The notes under the pieces were generated by a model. It saw only the letters and a list, made by a program, of their open reading frames with translations, did not search any database and was not told the DNA's origin. 23,653 bases of DNA, from IMG/VR virus record IMGVR_UViG_3300005432_000018, positions 1 to 23,653 of that record. One strand, 5' to 3'. Shown here piece by piece: positions 1 through 6,920 of the stretch; position 1 is the first letter of the stretch; each line of letters starts with the position of its first letter. A program made the translations under genes and the position numbers. This DNA is from a virus.

Positions 1-80
1 CAGAAGATGGTTCTACACGTTGTTTCCCATACAACTACGCAAGTGAAAATCCAAACATGAAAGTAGCGGGGATGACATAA
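1..80 (+). CDS. C-terminal end of an unidentified upstream gene (partial)
   Basis: The frame beginning at base 3 is open from the window edge and gives 25 residues ending in NPNMKVAGMT before the TAA at 78-80. The next gene starts one base later at ATG 82, and the GGGGA that serves as its ribosome binding site lies inside this frame, which is the packing expected of a real upstream gene. Too little is visible to name a product. The following gene resembles a tail assembly chaperone, and such genes often follow a tail or fibre gene, but that is context only. Confidence 0.55.
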   Translation, partial: EDGSTRCFPYNYASENPNMKVAGMT

Positions 81-81
81 T

Positions 82-420
82 ATGACAATAACAAGAGATG
101 CCCTTTTAGCTAATTGTCGAGTTGTTAGAAATGAAAAACTAGCGCAGAGTGATATTAGCATGTTAAGAGTTTTGGAAAGTGCAACAACCTATTCTGCTTT
201 TACAACTGCAAGAGCAGACTGGGTTACGTATCGACAAGCTTTACGAGACTACCCTTCAACCATTCCTGCTGAATTAAAAACGGAGGATAAAGACCATCCG
301 AACAAATGGACTAATGTTCCAGAGATGCCTTTATCACCAGATGAAACGCAAGCAGTAATAGACGCTGAAGCTGAAGCAAAAGCAAATGCAACGGCCGCAG
401 CAAAACTTATTAAGGAATAA
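82..420 (+). CDS. Phage tail assembly chaperone-like protein (112 aa)
   Basis: The N-terminal two thirds match the pattern of the phage tail-assembly-chaperone family (the small proteins that follow fibre or tail genes): an RxxRNxxLxxSD block (residues 12-24, here RVVRNEKLAQSD), then a Trp and the signature YRQALRDYP at about residues 50-58, then a Trp/Pro-rich stretch (KWTNVPEMPLSP). Such proteins help fold or assemble tail components and are not expected in the mature particle. The C-terminus is an Ala/Glu/Lys-rich helix. ATG 82 is preceded by GGGGA and starts one base after the stop of the upstream frame. The family call rests on the RNxxLxxSD and YRQALRD motifs; the exact client protein is unknown. 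It is the first complete gene of a same-strand series leading to the scaffold gene. Confidence 0.65.
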   Translation: MTITRDALLANCRVVRNEKLAQSDISMLRVLESATTYSAFTTARADWVTYRQALRDYPSTIPAELKTEDKDHPNKWTNVPEMPLSPDETQAVIDAEAEAKANATAAAKLIKE

Positions 421-441
421 CTTTAACTTCAAGGAGACACT

Positions 442-675
442 ATGAAATTCATCCCTTATGTCGGAGAAGATGGGAAAACCCACTACTTCGATGCACACGC
501 AGTACAGTTTACAATGGCGTTCCAAATTGGACCGGTTGACGAACATGGCAAAGTTCAGCAATGGGGAACAAAAGTTGCTTTTAATACGTCCAATCATGGT
601 TTTGTAATTAGCAAAGAACCCGCCGATGTTCTTATAAAAAGGATTGAAGAAGCGAATGGTCTGGTGTCAGATTGA
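442..675 (+). CDS. Small protein of unknown function (77 aa)
   Basis: I do not recognise this protein. It begins at an ATG with a strong AAGGAGA ribosome binding site eight bases upstream, and its TGA overlaps the TTG start of the oxygenase gene (TTGA), so the two are probably translationally coupled. The sequence is a compact mix with beta-rich character (FIPYVGEDGKTHYFDAH; VAFNTSNHGFVISK) and a short C-terminal helix (ADVLIKRIEEANGL). No signal peptide, membrane segment or metal motif is visible. Its position suggests an accessory role in head or tail assembly, but nothing in the sequence states a function. Confidence 0.7.
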   Translation: MKFIPYVGEDGKTHYFDAHAVQFTMAFQIGPVDEHGKVQQWGTKVAFNTSNHGFVISKEPADVLIKRIEEANGLVSD

Positions 676-1469
676 TCCACCCTTTCAGCTTTCCAATTTT
701 AATTCGTGACCTAGATCGAGGTGACGAAATAGCCGACGAGCTTTGCGAGTTCACGTATAAAATACGAGAGATCGATAAGCAAGGTGGTGTTATATCAGAT
801 AACTTTGGCGAAACTGCTAAGTCGCCAGAGGATTATGCTAAGTATGGTTATACGAGCTACACAAACTACAATCTCGCTTCGCTAACAGGCAAGGATAATA
901 AAGGTGTTATTCCTAAAGTCCATGAAGCTTGTTCAGCCATGTGTGAAGAATATTTTTACAATATAAACAATCCTCGTGACTTCTACATAGATACGTCATG
1001 GGTTGCCACTTATGACGAGGGATGTTTTGTTCCAAGACATACACATCCCAATGCACATTTAAGTTGTGTTTTTTATGCTCAAGCAACTGAAGGCACAGGT
1101 CAAATTATTTTTGAAAACCCTTCTCAACCTATCTATGGTTTAATTACAGAGAAAAATGCTCGAATGTGGAACGATTATATTCCTGTTGAAGCTAAGAGGG
1201 GTAGGATGATTATTTTTCCATCTTTTATGCCTCATTACACTAAACCCCACATGGGTAAAGAAGAACGAATAATCTTTAGTGCAAACATGGCAATAATAAA
1301 CACAATGATCTCAAGGATCAAACCACCTATCACAGATCAGCATAGGCACAATAACAACTTAAAGCTTGCAGAAAATTATGGGGACGACACACTCCTCTTC
1401 CCCAAGCATAATGATCCGAAACTAATAGAAGGTAAAGCTGATGAGCAAGACAATGAAAAAAGCATGTAA
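672..1469 (+). CDS. Putative 2-oxoglutarate/Fe(II)-dependent oxygenase (265 aa)
   Basis: The protein has the layout of the phage-borne 2OG-Fe(II) oxygenase family (Pfam 2OG-FeII_Oxy_5 type), which couples 2-oxoglutarate decarboxylation to hydroxylation of an unknown substrate. Visible landmarks are the HTHPNAHLSCVFYAQ block (His123, His125), a strand ending GQIIFENP, then RGRMIIFPSFMPHYTKP (His188) and ERIIFSANM with Arg199. By analogy with the family, the HxH and distal His bind iron and the Arg holds the 2OG carboxylate. TTG 672 is chosen because it retains the conserved N-terminal block IHPFSFPILIRDL and overlaps the upstream stop; the ribosome binding site is weak. The last 50 residues, after SAN, are a charged tail outside the catalytic core. 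Related genes sit in many marine phages, usually without known substrate; placement among capsid genes makes a virion protein a possible target, which is inference. Confidence 0.75.
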   Translation: MIHPFSFPILIRDLDRGDEIADELCEFTYKIREIDKQGGVISDNFGETAKSPEDYAKYGYTSYTNYNLASLTGKDNKGVIPKVHEACSAMCEEYFYNINNPRDFYIDTSWVATYDEGCFVPRHTHPNAHLSCVFYAQATEGTGQIIFENPSQPIYGLITEKNARMWNDYIPVEAKRGRMIIFPSFMPHYTKPHMGKEERIIFSANMAIINTMISRIKPPITDQHRHNNNLKLAENYGDDTLLFPKHNDPKLIEGKADEQDNEKSM

Positions 1470-1551
1470 TACTGTTATGCCGAAAAAAGGCGTAAGTAAA
1501 AAGAAAATAAAGTCTAACATTAAAATTCAAGGATCAGCTAAAGGAACTTAA
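1441..1551 (+). CDS. Tiny Lys-rich basic peptide (36 aa)
   Basis: A short frame in a different phase from the oxygenase starts at ATG 1441 inside that gene's 3' end and runs to TAA 1549-1551, immediately before the TTG of the next gene. It has AAGG about nine bases upstream of the ATG, and it fills the only gap between two neighbours. The product is strongly basic (MSKTMKKACNTVMPKKGVSK, then KKKIKSNIKIQGSAKGT) and contains a single Cys. The composition would suit nucleic-acid or scaffold binding. Function is unknown. Support comes from the ribosome binding site, tight coupling on both sides and lack of another explanation for this gap; it could still be a chance frame. Confidence 0.5.
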   Translation: MSKTMKKACNTVMPKKGVSKKKIKSNIKIQGSAKGT

Positions 1552-1812
1552 TTGAGTAATCAATCTCAACTTAAAAAGCTTGTGGCTTTGCAGAAAAGTG
1601 ACGGGTGGAAAATAGTAAACGAAATTATGAAGGACGAAATACTACAACTCGCTCTTCTAATGGCACGATCAAAGGAAATGTCTCAACAGGAAATGGACTT
1701 TAATCGTGGTGCAATCTGGGCGGCAGAGCAAATGCTTAACCTCCCTACTAAAATAACCCATAAACTTGAGGGCGAGATCGCTCTTGAGGATAATGGTATT
1801 GGACATGGCTAG
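1552..1812 (+). CDS. Small protein of unknown function upstream of scaffold (86 aa)
   Basis: I cannot name this protein. It starts at TTG 1552, with AAAGGAA upstream, directly after the stop of the 36-residue peptide. The sequence is predicted mostly helical: QLKKLVALQKSDGWKIVNEI, then KDEILQLALLMARSKEMSQQ, followed by a conserved-looking MDFNRGAIWAAEQMLNLPTK. Small helical proteins with an RGAIWAA-like block occur just ahead of scaffold and capsid genes in marine podoviruses, but I know of no assigned role. There is no membrane segment or metal motif. It is separated from the scaffold gene by 30 bases that hold that gene's ribosome binding site. Confidence 0.7.
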   Translation: MSNQSQLKKLVALQKSDGWKIVNEIMKDEILQLALLMARSKEMSQQEMDFNRGAIWAAEQMLNLPTKITHKLEGEIALEDNGIGHG

Positions 1813-1842
1813 GACGCTACGGCTTCCAGAAGGAGAAATAAA

Positions 1843-2865
1843 ATGGCTACAACACCAGAAGAACAGTTAAAAAGACTTGCTGAACAAAAGTTAGGTGCTG
1901 AAACACCACCACCAACTGCACCACCTCCCGCACCAAATGTGGAAAAAGAAGCTCCTCCAACAACAGAGGAGAAGGCAGCGGTTGTTGCGTCACCTCAAAC
2001 AGAGGGTGATAAAGCAAATCAAGACCCTGTTGTTTATCAAATGAAGATAAATGGCAAGGATAGGGATTTAAGTCAGAAACAAATCGAAGAAACCTTTGGT
2101 CGATATAGGGACTTGAATTTTAAAAATATGACAAATGCGCCTATCAATGCAGTTACTGAACAACTGATGAAGGCATCTGGTGCAAGTCCAGATCAAGTAG
2201 CAAAACTAATATCGGCTTCTGTTAAAGCATTTACTAAAAATGCTCAGATGGGTAACACAAGACCTAAACAACAGAACGTAGCCGAACCGAAGCAACCCAG
2301 TCCAAAAGCTACTCAGCCGAACATTAATGAAGAGTTCGCTAAGTATGAGGACGAAAATGCAATAAGCCTTCCTCCCGGTTATCGAGAGGGGTTGGATAGA
2401 ATTAATCGTATGGAAAATCAACTCAAGCAGGGTGTGACCATGATGAATAATATTCTCAACCAATCAAAAGGTAATGCACAAATGGGGATGCAAGCCGCAC
2501 AATCTGCTAACGTGGACAGAAACACGGCTATAAGAAACACCATCGCTAACAACCTCGATAAAGCTCAAAGGGCAAATGGATTGCCAGATGGCGATGGGCA
2601 AGCGTTTATGGCGTATGCGGGCGAAAGAGGTTATACAATGGAAGATTTTGTTGATAGTGGATTAGTCAACAAAGTTGTTTCCGATTTCAAAAATGAAAAG
2701 AATACCCCAGAGTTCAACAGGTTGCAGGATATGGCTAAACGTAGAGAAAGCTTTTTAAAGACTGGTAAAACCAACCCAACATCTGAAATGGCGGCAAAGC
2801 CTAAAGATGATATGATGGAGAGGTTAACAGCTAAAGGCATCAAGTCTCGTTTAAATATCGGATAA
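1843..2865 (+). CDS. Capsid assembly scaffolding protein (340 aa)
   Basis: Scaffold proteins fill the prohead, direct major capsid assembly and leave before or during DNA packaging. The call rests on position (last gene before the capsid gene), hydrophilic helical composition and family layout: a Pro-rich disordered N-terminus (residues about 20-45, PPPTAPPPAP), a VVYQMKINGKDRDLSQKQI segment near 62-80 typical of podovirus scaffolds, long Gln/Asn/Met-rich helices in the middle, and a basic C-terminus (MMERLTAKGIKSRLNIG) like the capsid-binding tail of other scaffolds. The ATG is preceded by AGAAGGAGA. There is no Cys. The gene is followed by a strong terminator, which separates it from the capsid gene. 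No protease motif is visible, so processing, if any, would be by another protein. Confidence 0.8.
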   Translation: MATTPEEQLKRLAEQKLGAETPPPTAPPPAPNVEKEAPPTTEEKAAVVASPQTEGDKANQDPVVYQMKINGKDRDLSQKQIEETFGRYRDLNFKNMTNAPINAVTEQLMKASGASPDQVAKLISASVKAFTKNAQMGNTRPKQQNVAEPKQPSPKATQPNINEEFAKYEDENAISLPPGYREGLDRINRMENQLKQGVTMMNNILNQSKGNAQMGMQAAQSANVDRNTAIRNTIANNLDKAQRANGLPDGDGQAFMAYAGERGYTMEDFVDSGLVNKVVSDFKNEKNTPEFNRLQDMAKRRESFLKTGKTNPTSEMAAKPKDDMMERLTAKGIKSRLNIG

Positions 2866-2888
2866 AAATGCAATCAGATTAAAAAAAA

Positions 2889-2914
2889 GGACGAAGTGTT
2901 CTACAAGATACTTC
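2889..2914 (+). promoter_or_regulatory. GGACGA leader-like element with small hairpin after scaffold
   Basis: After the scaffold stop and an A-tract comes GGACGAAG, then a small inverted repeat GAAGT (2894-2898) / ACTTC (2910-2914). The GGACGA core recurs in the gaps at 10124 and 16354. It could be a transcript start, an RNA-processing site or chance; only the sequence similarity is seen. Confidence 0.25.
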
Positions 2915-2919
2915 ATATT

Positions 2920-2954
2920 AGAGCCGTATCAGAAATGCTACGGCTCTTTTTTTT
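2920..2954 (+). terminator. Rho-independent terminator after scaffold gene
   Basis: AGAGCCGTA (2920-2928) pairs perfectly with TACGGCTCT (2939-2947) across a ten-base loop, and the stem runs straight into eight T residues (2947-2954). This is a canonical intrinsic terminator 55 bases after the scaffold stop. It would limit read-through from the oxygenase-scaffold unit into the capsid gene, which has its own candidate promoter immediately downstream. Confidence 0.85.
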
Positions 2955-2971
2955 GATGCACTATAGGACAG
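2949..2971 (+). promoter_or_regulatory. T7-like single-subunit RNA polymerase promoter for the capsid gene
   Basis: CACTATAGG at 2959-2967 is identical to the -7 to +2 core of the T7-class phage promoter, and GA at -11/-10 also agrees; the predicted start is G2966, giving a transcript beginning GGACAGAAG. Eleven of the seventeen upstream positions match T7. The site lies between the scaffold terminator and the capsid start, with about 80 bases of leader that contains a weak hairpin (GTGG 2979-2982 with CCAC 2991-2994). I found no second CACTATAGG in the window. If real, the phage should encode a T7-like RNA polymerase elsewhere. Confidence 0.55.
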
Positions 2972-3046
2972 AAGATAAGTGGTGTGAGTTCCACCTTTAT
3001 TGAATGTTCCCCTAAATGAAAACCTTTATTAATAGGAGGATTGCTA

Positions 3047-4213
3047 ATGGCTGCAATTCAAGGACTACGGGGTACAGGTCAGTTTACAACGGACTTCCGC
3101 CCTAAGAATTACAGAGAATTATATTCTTTGTTAGAACCTAATGGTAATGCCCCGCTAAATGCATTATTATCAATGGCTTCAAGTGAAGCAACTGACGACC
3201 CGGAATTTATCAACTTTCGCGATGAGCTGCCCGCAAGGGAACTTACTGTGAATGGTGCGATAAGTTCTGCATCGACAACTGCGATCGTAGTAGCTAGTGG
3301 TAATGATAATCTTTTTGCGGTAGCAGGAACTATTATTGTTAACTCAGAAACTGGCGAAGTTATGCGATGTACTGCTGATAGTACAGCAACAGGTTTAACT
3401 GTTGAAAGAAATATCGGTGGGACAACCCATACAATCGCTGATGGCGCAAAGCTATTTATAGCAGGGTCAGCCTTCGAGGAAGGTGCGACCAGTCCAACAG
3501 GCGTATCATTTGATGCTTCAACCTCATCAAATTATACTCAAATTTTCAGAACTGCTTACACAGTAACTGAAACTTTGAAAGCCACTAATCTAAGGACTGG
3601 TGACAAAGAAGATGAGATGGCTACTAAGGCTCTCAAAATGCACATGTCTGATATTGAAAGGGCAATGTTTTTTGGGGTAAAGCACGAAAGTAACGGCTCA
3701 ACTGCACAACCTCGTAGATTTACAGGTGGTCTAACTAATCTCATTACAAACGTAATCGATAGATCAACAGCTTCTAGCTCTATGTCAGAAGATCAGTTCG
3801 ATCGTCAGCTAATCGAAAACGTATTCGCTTTCGGTTCTAAGCAGAAGATCATGTTTGTAGGTGCAAAAGTTGCAGGTCACTTGCAAAAGATAGGTAAAAA
3901 CAGATGGTCGCCAACTGTAATGGAAGGTACGTATGGAGTTAATTTAACTGCTTACGAAACTTTCGCAGGTACACTTATGACCCATCTGCACCCACAATTC
4001 AGACAGATACCGGGCATGGATGATGCGGCAGTTATTATTGACTTCCCATATCTGAAGTATCGTTATCTCGAAGGTCGTGATACATCTCTACTAAGAGATC
4101 GTCAAGCAACAGACGCTGATAGCACAAAGTCAGAATACTTGACCGAGTGTGGTCTTGAGATGTTGCAAGACAAGGTTCATACCTACATTAAAAACTGGAC
4201 TACGCTCACTTAA
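3047..4213 (+). CDS. Major capsid protein, SU10-like HK97 fold (388 aa)
   Basis: This is the shell-forming protein. The length, position after a scaffold gene, and the block SNYTQIFRTAYTVTETLKAT followed by helices with MHMSDIERAMFFG agree with the SU10-type major capsid family (Pfam SU10_MCP). An inserted beta-rich region lies at about residues 75-150. ATG 3047 is preferred over TTG 3041 because TAGGAGGA at 3033-3040 leaves a normal six-base spacing to the ATG, whereas it would abut the TTG directly; the ATG gives MAAIQGLRGTGQF. Its own candidate promoter and following hairpin make it a separately regulated high-expression unit. Residues 26-39 (YSLLEPNGNAPLNA) recur almost exactly, in another frame, just downstream of the gene. 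No propeptide or protease site is evident. Confidence 0.88.
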   Translation: MAAIQGLRGTGQFTTDFRPKNYRELYSLLEPNGNAPLNALLSMASSEATDDPEFINFRDELPARELTVNGAISSASTTAIVVASGNDNLFAVAGTIIVNSETGEVMRCTADSTATGLTVERNIGGTTHTIADGAKLFIAGSAFEEGATSPTGVSFDASTSSNYTQIFRTAYTVTETLKATNLRTGDKEDEMATKALKMHMSDIERAMFFGVKHESNGSTAQPRRFTGGLTNLITNVIDRSTASSSMSEDQFDRQLIENVFAFGSKQKIMFVGAKVAGHLQKIGKNRWSPTVMEGTYGVNLTAYETFAGTLMTHLHPQFRQIPGMDDAAVIIDFPYLKYRYLEGRDTSLLRDRQATDADSTKSEYLTECGLEMLQDKVHTYIKNWTTLT

Positions 4214-4235
4214 TTCCCTCTACGAGCAAGTCTAC

Positions 4236-4267
4236 GAGCGGGCGCATCAGCGCCCGTTCTTATTTCA
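4236..4267 (+). terminator. GC-rich terminator-like hairpin after major capsid gene
   Basis: CGGGCGC (4239-4245) pairs with GCGCCCG (4250-4256) around the tetraloop ATCA, and the stem extends outward by a G-T wobble and two pairs to 4236-4259. It is followed by TTCTTATTTC, an imperfect T-rich tail, so termination may be partial. It sits 22 bases after the capsid stop, in an otherwise AT-rich sequence. The 5' side of the stem overlaps a CTACGAGCG motif (4232-4240). Confidence 0.7.
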
Positions 4268-4268
4268 A

Positions 4269-4310
4269 TATACATTTTTAGAACCTAACGGGGACGCACC
4301 ACTTAATGCA
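4269..4310 (+). pseudogene. Duplicated capsid N-arm segment (14 codons)
   Basis: Read in frame, this stretch encodes YTFLEPNGDAPLNA, matching capsid residues 26-39 (YSLLEPNGNAPLNA, bases 3122-3163) at 11 of 14 residues, with S/T, L/F and N/D as the only changes. At DNA level 32 of 42 bases match, and within the 11-codon core six of seven mismatches are at third codon positions and silent. That pattern indicates that the copy was translated for some time after duplication. It lies between the post-capsid hairpin and the zinc-ribbon gene, and its last bases precede that gene's ribosome binding site. It could be the relic of a second capsid gene, or part of a frame-shifted capsid extension: the same frame is open from just after the capsid stop to 4343. 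Confidence 0.6.
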
Positions 4311-4320
4311 GGAGAATTTT

Positions 4321-4500
4321 ATGTCTTATCAAGGTACAGATAGTTTTTGCCCTAGATGTGGAACATACGGAGATGAAGCTGTGTTTGTTCATGGACATTA
4401 TCAATGTCCGATTTGCAAATGTGTCATTGATGATTGCTGTCAAGGAGAAAGGACGACTAAGGGTGATAAATGCCCGATAAATAAAGAACCATCAAAATAG
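4321..4500 (+). CDS. Small zinc-ribbon protein (59 aa)
   Basis: The protein carries CPRC (Cys10, Cys13) and CPIC (Cys29, Cys32) separated by fifteen residues, the spacing of a zinc ribbon, followed by KCVIDDCCQGE with three more Cys. It should bind one structural zinc; partner and role are unknown. Similar tiny CxxC...CPxC..VIDDCC proteins are found next to capsid genes in marine phages, where they may be head accessory proteins, which is inference. ATG 4321 is preferred to ATG 4306 because AGGAG (4310-4314) sits six bases ahead of it, while 4306 has none. The stop overlaps the ribosome binding site of the next gene. Confidence 0.75.
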   Translation: MSYQGTDSFCPRCGTYGDEAVFVHGHYQCPICKCVIDDCCQGERTTKGDKCPINKEPSK

Positions 4501-4510
4501 GAGACTTTCA

Positions 4511-4909
4511 ATGGCACGTAAAAGAGCAAGGAATGACAAGGGGCATTACATTAAAGACGACCCCAATACCGAAGTGAACGAAGCTTGGACAGATGATGAA
4601 GAGATCATTGAGGATGAATTTATAGATGACGAGGAGGAGGAAGTAATCGTAGAAGAAGTAGACCCAACTCGTAAGGCAAAACAAGCAAAAGCTCCTAAAA
4701 ACACAAACAAAAGTGAGTTTTGTTTCTTCGTTTCAGCAAATCCAGAAGCAGGGGTGTGGGACTTTATTATTGGAGACGATCGGTTCTCTGGATTTTGGGA
4801 TGCCGATAGAGCGTATGTTCATTGGAAAATACCAAGATCAATTAAAGAAAACGCCATGAAGCATCATCATGTATGGTCGGGAAGAGTTTTACCCGCAGAT
4901 GATGAATAG
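4511..4909 (+). CDS. Acidic N-terminus protein with conserved C-terminal domain, unknown function (132 aa)
   Basis: I do not recognise a named family. Residues 1-16 are basic, residues 27-51 are almost continuous Asp/Glu (probably disordered), then a Lys/Ala linker leads to a compact aromatic domain at about 68-129: FCFFVSANPEAGVWDFIIGD, RFSGFWDADRAYVHWKIPRS and a closing HHHVWSGRVLPADDE. The aromatic-rich domain looks folded and conserved rather than random. TAGGAGA upstream of ATG 4511 overlaps the previous stop. Between the zinc-ribbon gene and the head-tail adaptor, it is probably a virion or head-completion protein. The acidic tract could act as a DNA mimic or bind basic capsid surfaces; both are guesses. 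Confidence 0.7.
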   Translation: MARKRARNDKGHYIKDDPNTEVNEAWTDDEEIIEDEFIDDEEEEVIVEEVDPTRKAKQAKAPKNTNKSEFCFFVSANPEAGVWDFIIGDDRFSGFWDADRAYVHWKIPRSIKENAMKHHHVWSGRVLPADDE

Positions 4910-4917
4910 GTGTATGA

Positions 4918-5403
4918 ATGGTAGAATATTCTGTAGTCAAACCATTTGAGAGTGAACAGGGAAAGTTTACCCCACTCGAAGGTTTAGTTCGTTCTGCTCT
5001 AGTACGAGCAGGTAATTTCTCTCCTTCCCGTATTGACGGGGAGGTGATGATGATGATGGTAGAGCTTGCTAACAGAGTTGTCGAAGAAGTTAGACGACAT
5101 CCCTATTGGACTGGTGGCGATATAGACTACTATAATGATCCTACACAAACCAGAGAAATACCAGACATGATAATGATTGATGGACTTACGAGCCATTATC
5201 TTATTCAACAGGGTAGCGAAAAAGCTATGGTTTTTCTGCAAATGTATCAAGCAAATCTAGCAGATATATTGTGGGATAAATACAGAAGAAAAGACAACAA
5301 AATTGGTAACGATGAAATAATTGTTTCAGTTACTGATGGCGGAAGTAATAAAAATTATAAACCACCTTACCCAGATGATGAGACGAATAAGTTGTTAACA
5401 TGA
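4918..5403 (+). CDS. Head-tail adaptor / head-completion protein candidate (161 aa)
   Basis: The protein is mainly helical, with LEGLVRSALVRAGNFSPSRI and MMMMVELANRVVEEVRRHPY forming two N-terminal helices, a PDMIMIDGLTSHYLIQQGSE segment, and a final helix with ILWDKYRRKDNK. This is the architecture of podovirus adaptor (connector gp4/gp6-like) proteins that bind beneath the portal and close the head after packaging. The gene order supports it: capsid, small head proteins, this gene, then a gp10-like tail accessory protein. The last 25 residues are Pro/Asp/Asn-rich and likely flexible. Its TGA overlaps the ATG of the next gene (ATGA). The assignment is by size, helix pattern and order, not by a diagnostic motif. 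Confidence 0.5.
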   Translation: MVEYSVVKPFESEQGKFTPLEGLVRSALVRAGNFSPSRIDGEVMMMMVELANRVVEEVRRHPYWTGGDIDYYNDPTQTREIPDMIMIDGLTSHYLIQQGSEKAMVFLQMYQANLADILWDKYRRKDNKIGNDEIIVSVTDGGSNKNYKPPYPDDETNKLLT

Positions 5404-6920
5404 CAAGACTAGCTTACGCCCCAATCGCTATTAAATCAGAAGCGACTACTTACTACGGATTTAGAGGCGTAGATCGAAGCCGTGACATTGCGGCTATGGA
5501 AACGCAGAAGGAACAAAACTTCTGGAAACTTGAAAATTGTTTTGTTGATTATAGGGGTCAGCTAATTCGTGATCCTGCTTTCTATTTACATAGAGGGTCT
5601 AATCGTTTCCCGGTAAAATGTATTCGTTTCTTTAATAGGGATGGTGTTGTCTTTGCTGAAGAAGATGCTGCAAATACTCATCTAGCATCTGATAAAGGTC
5701 ATAGAGTAAATGAAGCTTATCAAAAAGATGCTGTAGTAACGATGACCAACTTTAAAGGTGAGGTGCATATTTTCTCACCAGATCAAGTTACTTATAGATA
5801 TAATGGTTACGAGTTTACTAAATCAACGACATCAATCAAACCTTCTTTTGGAGTTCCTATTCAAAGAAGATTATGCGTTGCAGGTTTTAAAGATCGTCCT
5901 ACTGTCTTAGAGTTTAGTCGTGTAGATAATCCAGATATTTTTTTAGCAGAAGAAGCGCCTACTGAAGAGGTAACAAGAGCAAGCTTTATAGACATATCTA
6001 ATCTAATCGGTACTGCTGACGAGATAATAGGTATGGGTACATTTGAAGCAAACAGACTTGCAGTTTTTACCAAAGATCAAACGCTCGTATATATTATTGA
6101 TCCAGATTTAGAGCAATGGCAGTTAGATAGTAGAGCCAATTTACGTATTGGTTGTATTAGTCATGGCAGTATTGTTAACGCAGGAAGTGATTTAATCTTC
6201 TGTTCGAGAAGAGGAATACACTCTTTGATGAGATCAGAACAAAATGGTCTTACTATTGCGGAAGCATCTCTCTCAGATGAAGTAGAAGTTTTGTATCAAG
6301 AATTAGTTAGAACAACAGAAAACCTAGCTTCAATACAAGCTGTCTACGATCAAGACACACAAACGTACCATGTTTTCTTCCCACGTAGAGGTGGTAGACA
6401 AACTGTTCGTTTAAGTATGAACTTTCGTTCTGGGTATGAAAAAGTTAACTTTCAGTTAGGAGATACTCTCTTTCCTAGATGCGGTAGTTTCTTAGGTGGT
6501 CGTCTTATGTTTGGAACAGCAGACGGAGTTTATGAAGCAACACAAAGAACTTTTTTACAGGATACAGGATTATCCGATCTAAGAAGATCGCCAATGATAG
6601 CTGAAACACCTATCTTATGGTTGGGTGATTTTATTGGTACGAAGAGGTGTCATACTCTTATTGTACAGGCTACAGGAAAGGGTCGCTTCTTTATTGATGC
6701 AGTCGATGAAGATGAAAGACAGATGACAACAATAGAATGTAATATGGATAGGCTCACGGGGGACGACCATTGGGGCGATAGTCCGTTAAAATCAGATTAC
6801 ACTTTTCCATTTCAGCAACACTTTAGAGGTGTTCGTTTGAGATTTAGAACTGAAGAAAAAGATACTGAAACCGACGTAACTGTAATTTCATTTGCGTTTT
6901 TAATGCACAAGGAGAAATAA
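5400..6920 (+). CDS. Tail accessory / DNA-stabilization protein, P22 gp10-like beta-propeller (506 aa)
   Basis: Proteins of this class form the tail nozzle or tube below the adaptor and keep packaged DNA in. The sequence is beta-rich with propeller-like repeats: RGQLIRDPAFYLHRGSNRFP, VTMTNFKGEVHIFSPDQVTY, RPTVLEFSRVDNPDIFLAEE, GMGTFEANRLAVFTKDQTLV and AGSDLIFCSRRGIHSLMRSE. The alternation of short strands with a data-reading style (value displayed, then next blade) and the phrase FSRVDNPDIF are typical of P22 gp10-type proteins; T7 gp12 is a looser functional analogue. The length of about 500 residues fits gp10. The start overlaps the adaptor stop by four bases, implying coupled translation. 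The C-terminal 90 residues form another strand-rich domain (HTLIVQATGKGRFFIDAVDE). Confidence 0.65.
   Translation: MTRLAYAPIAIKSEATTYYGFRGVDRSRDIAAMETQKEQNFWKLENCFVDYRGQLIRDPAFYLHRGSNRFPVKCIRFFNRDGVVFAEEDAANTHLASDKGHRVNEAYQKDAVVTMTNFKGEVHIFSPDQVTYRYNGYEFTKSTTSIKPSFGVPIQRRLCVAGFKDRPTVLEFSRVDNPDIFLAEEAPTEEVTRASFIDISNLIGTADEIIGMGTFEANRLAVFTKDQTLVYIIDPDLEQWQLDSRANLRIGCISHGSIVNAGSDLIFCSRRGIHSLMRSEQNGLTIAEASLSDEVEVLYQELVRTTENLASIQAVYDQDTQTYHVFFPRRGGRQTVRLSMNFRSGYEKVNFQLGDTLFPRCGSFLGGRLMFGTADGVYEATQRTFLQDTGLSDLRRSPMIAETPILWLGDFIGTKRCHTLIVQATGKGRFFIDAVDEDERQMTTIECNMDRLTGDDHWGDSPLKSDYTFPFQQHFRGVRLRFRTEEKDTETDVTVISFAFLMHKEK

Noticed and set aside
1805-1870. 21-codon frame starting ATGGCTAGGACG overlapping the scaffold start
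   Set aside because: It would occupy the scaffold ribosome binding site and the first codons of the scaffold; no ribosome binding site of its own was seen.
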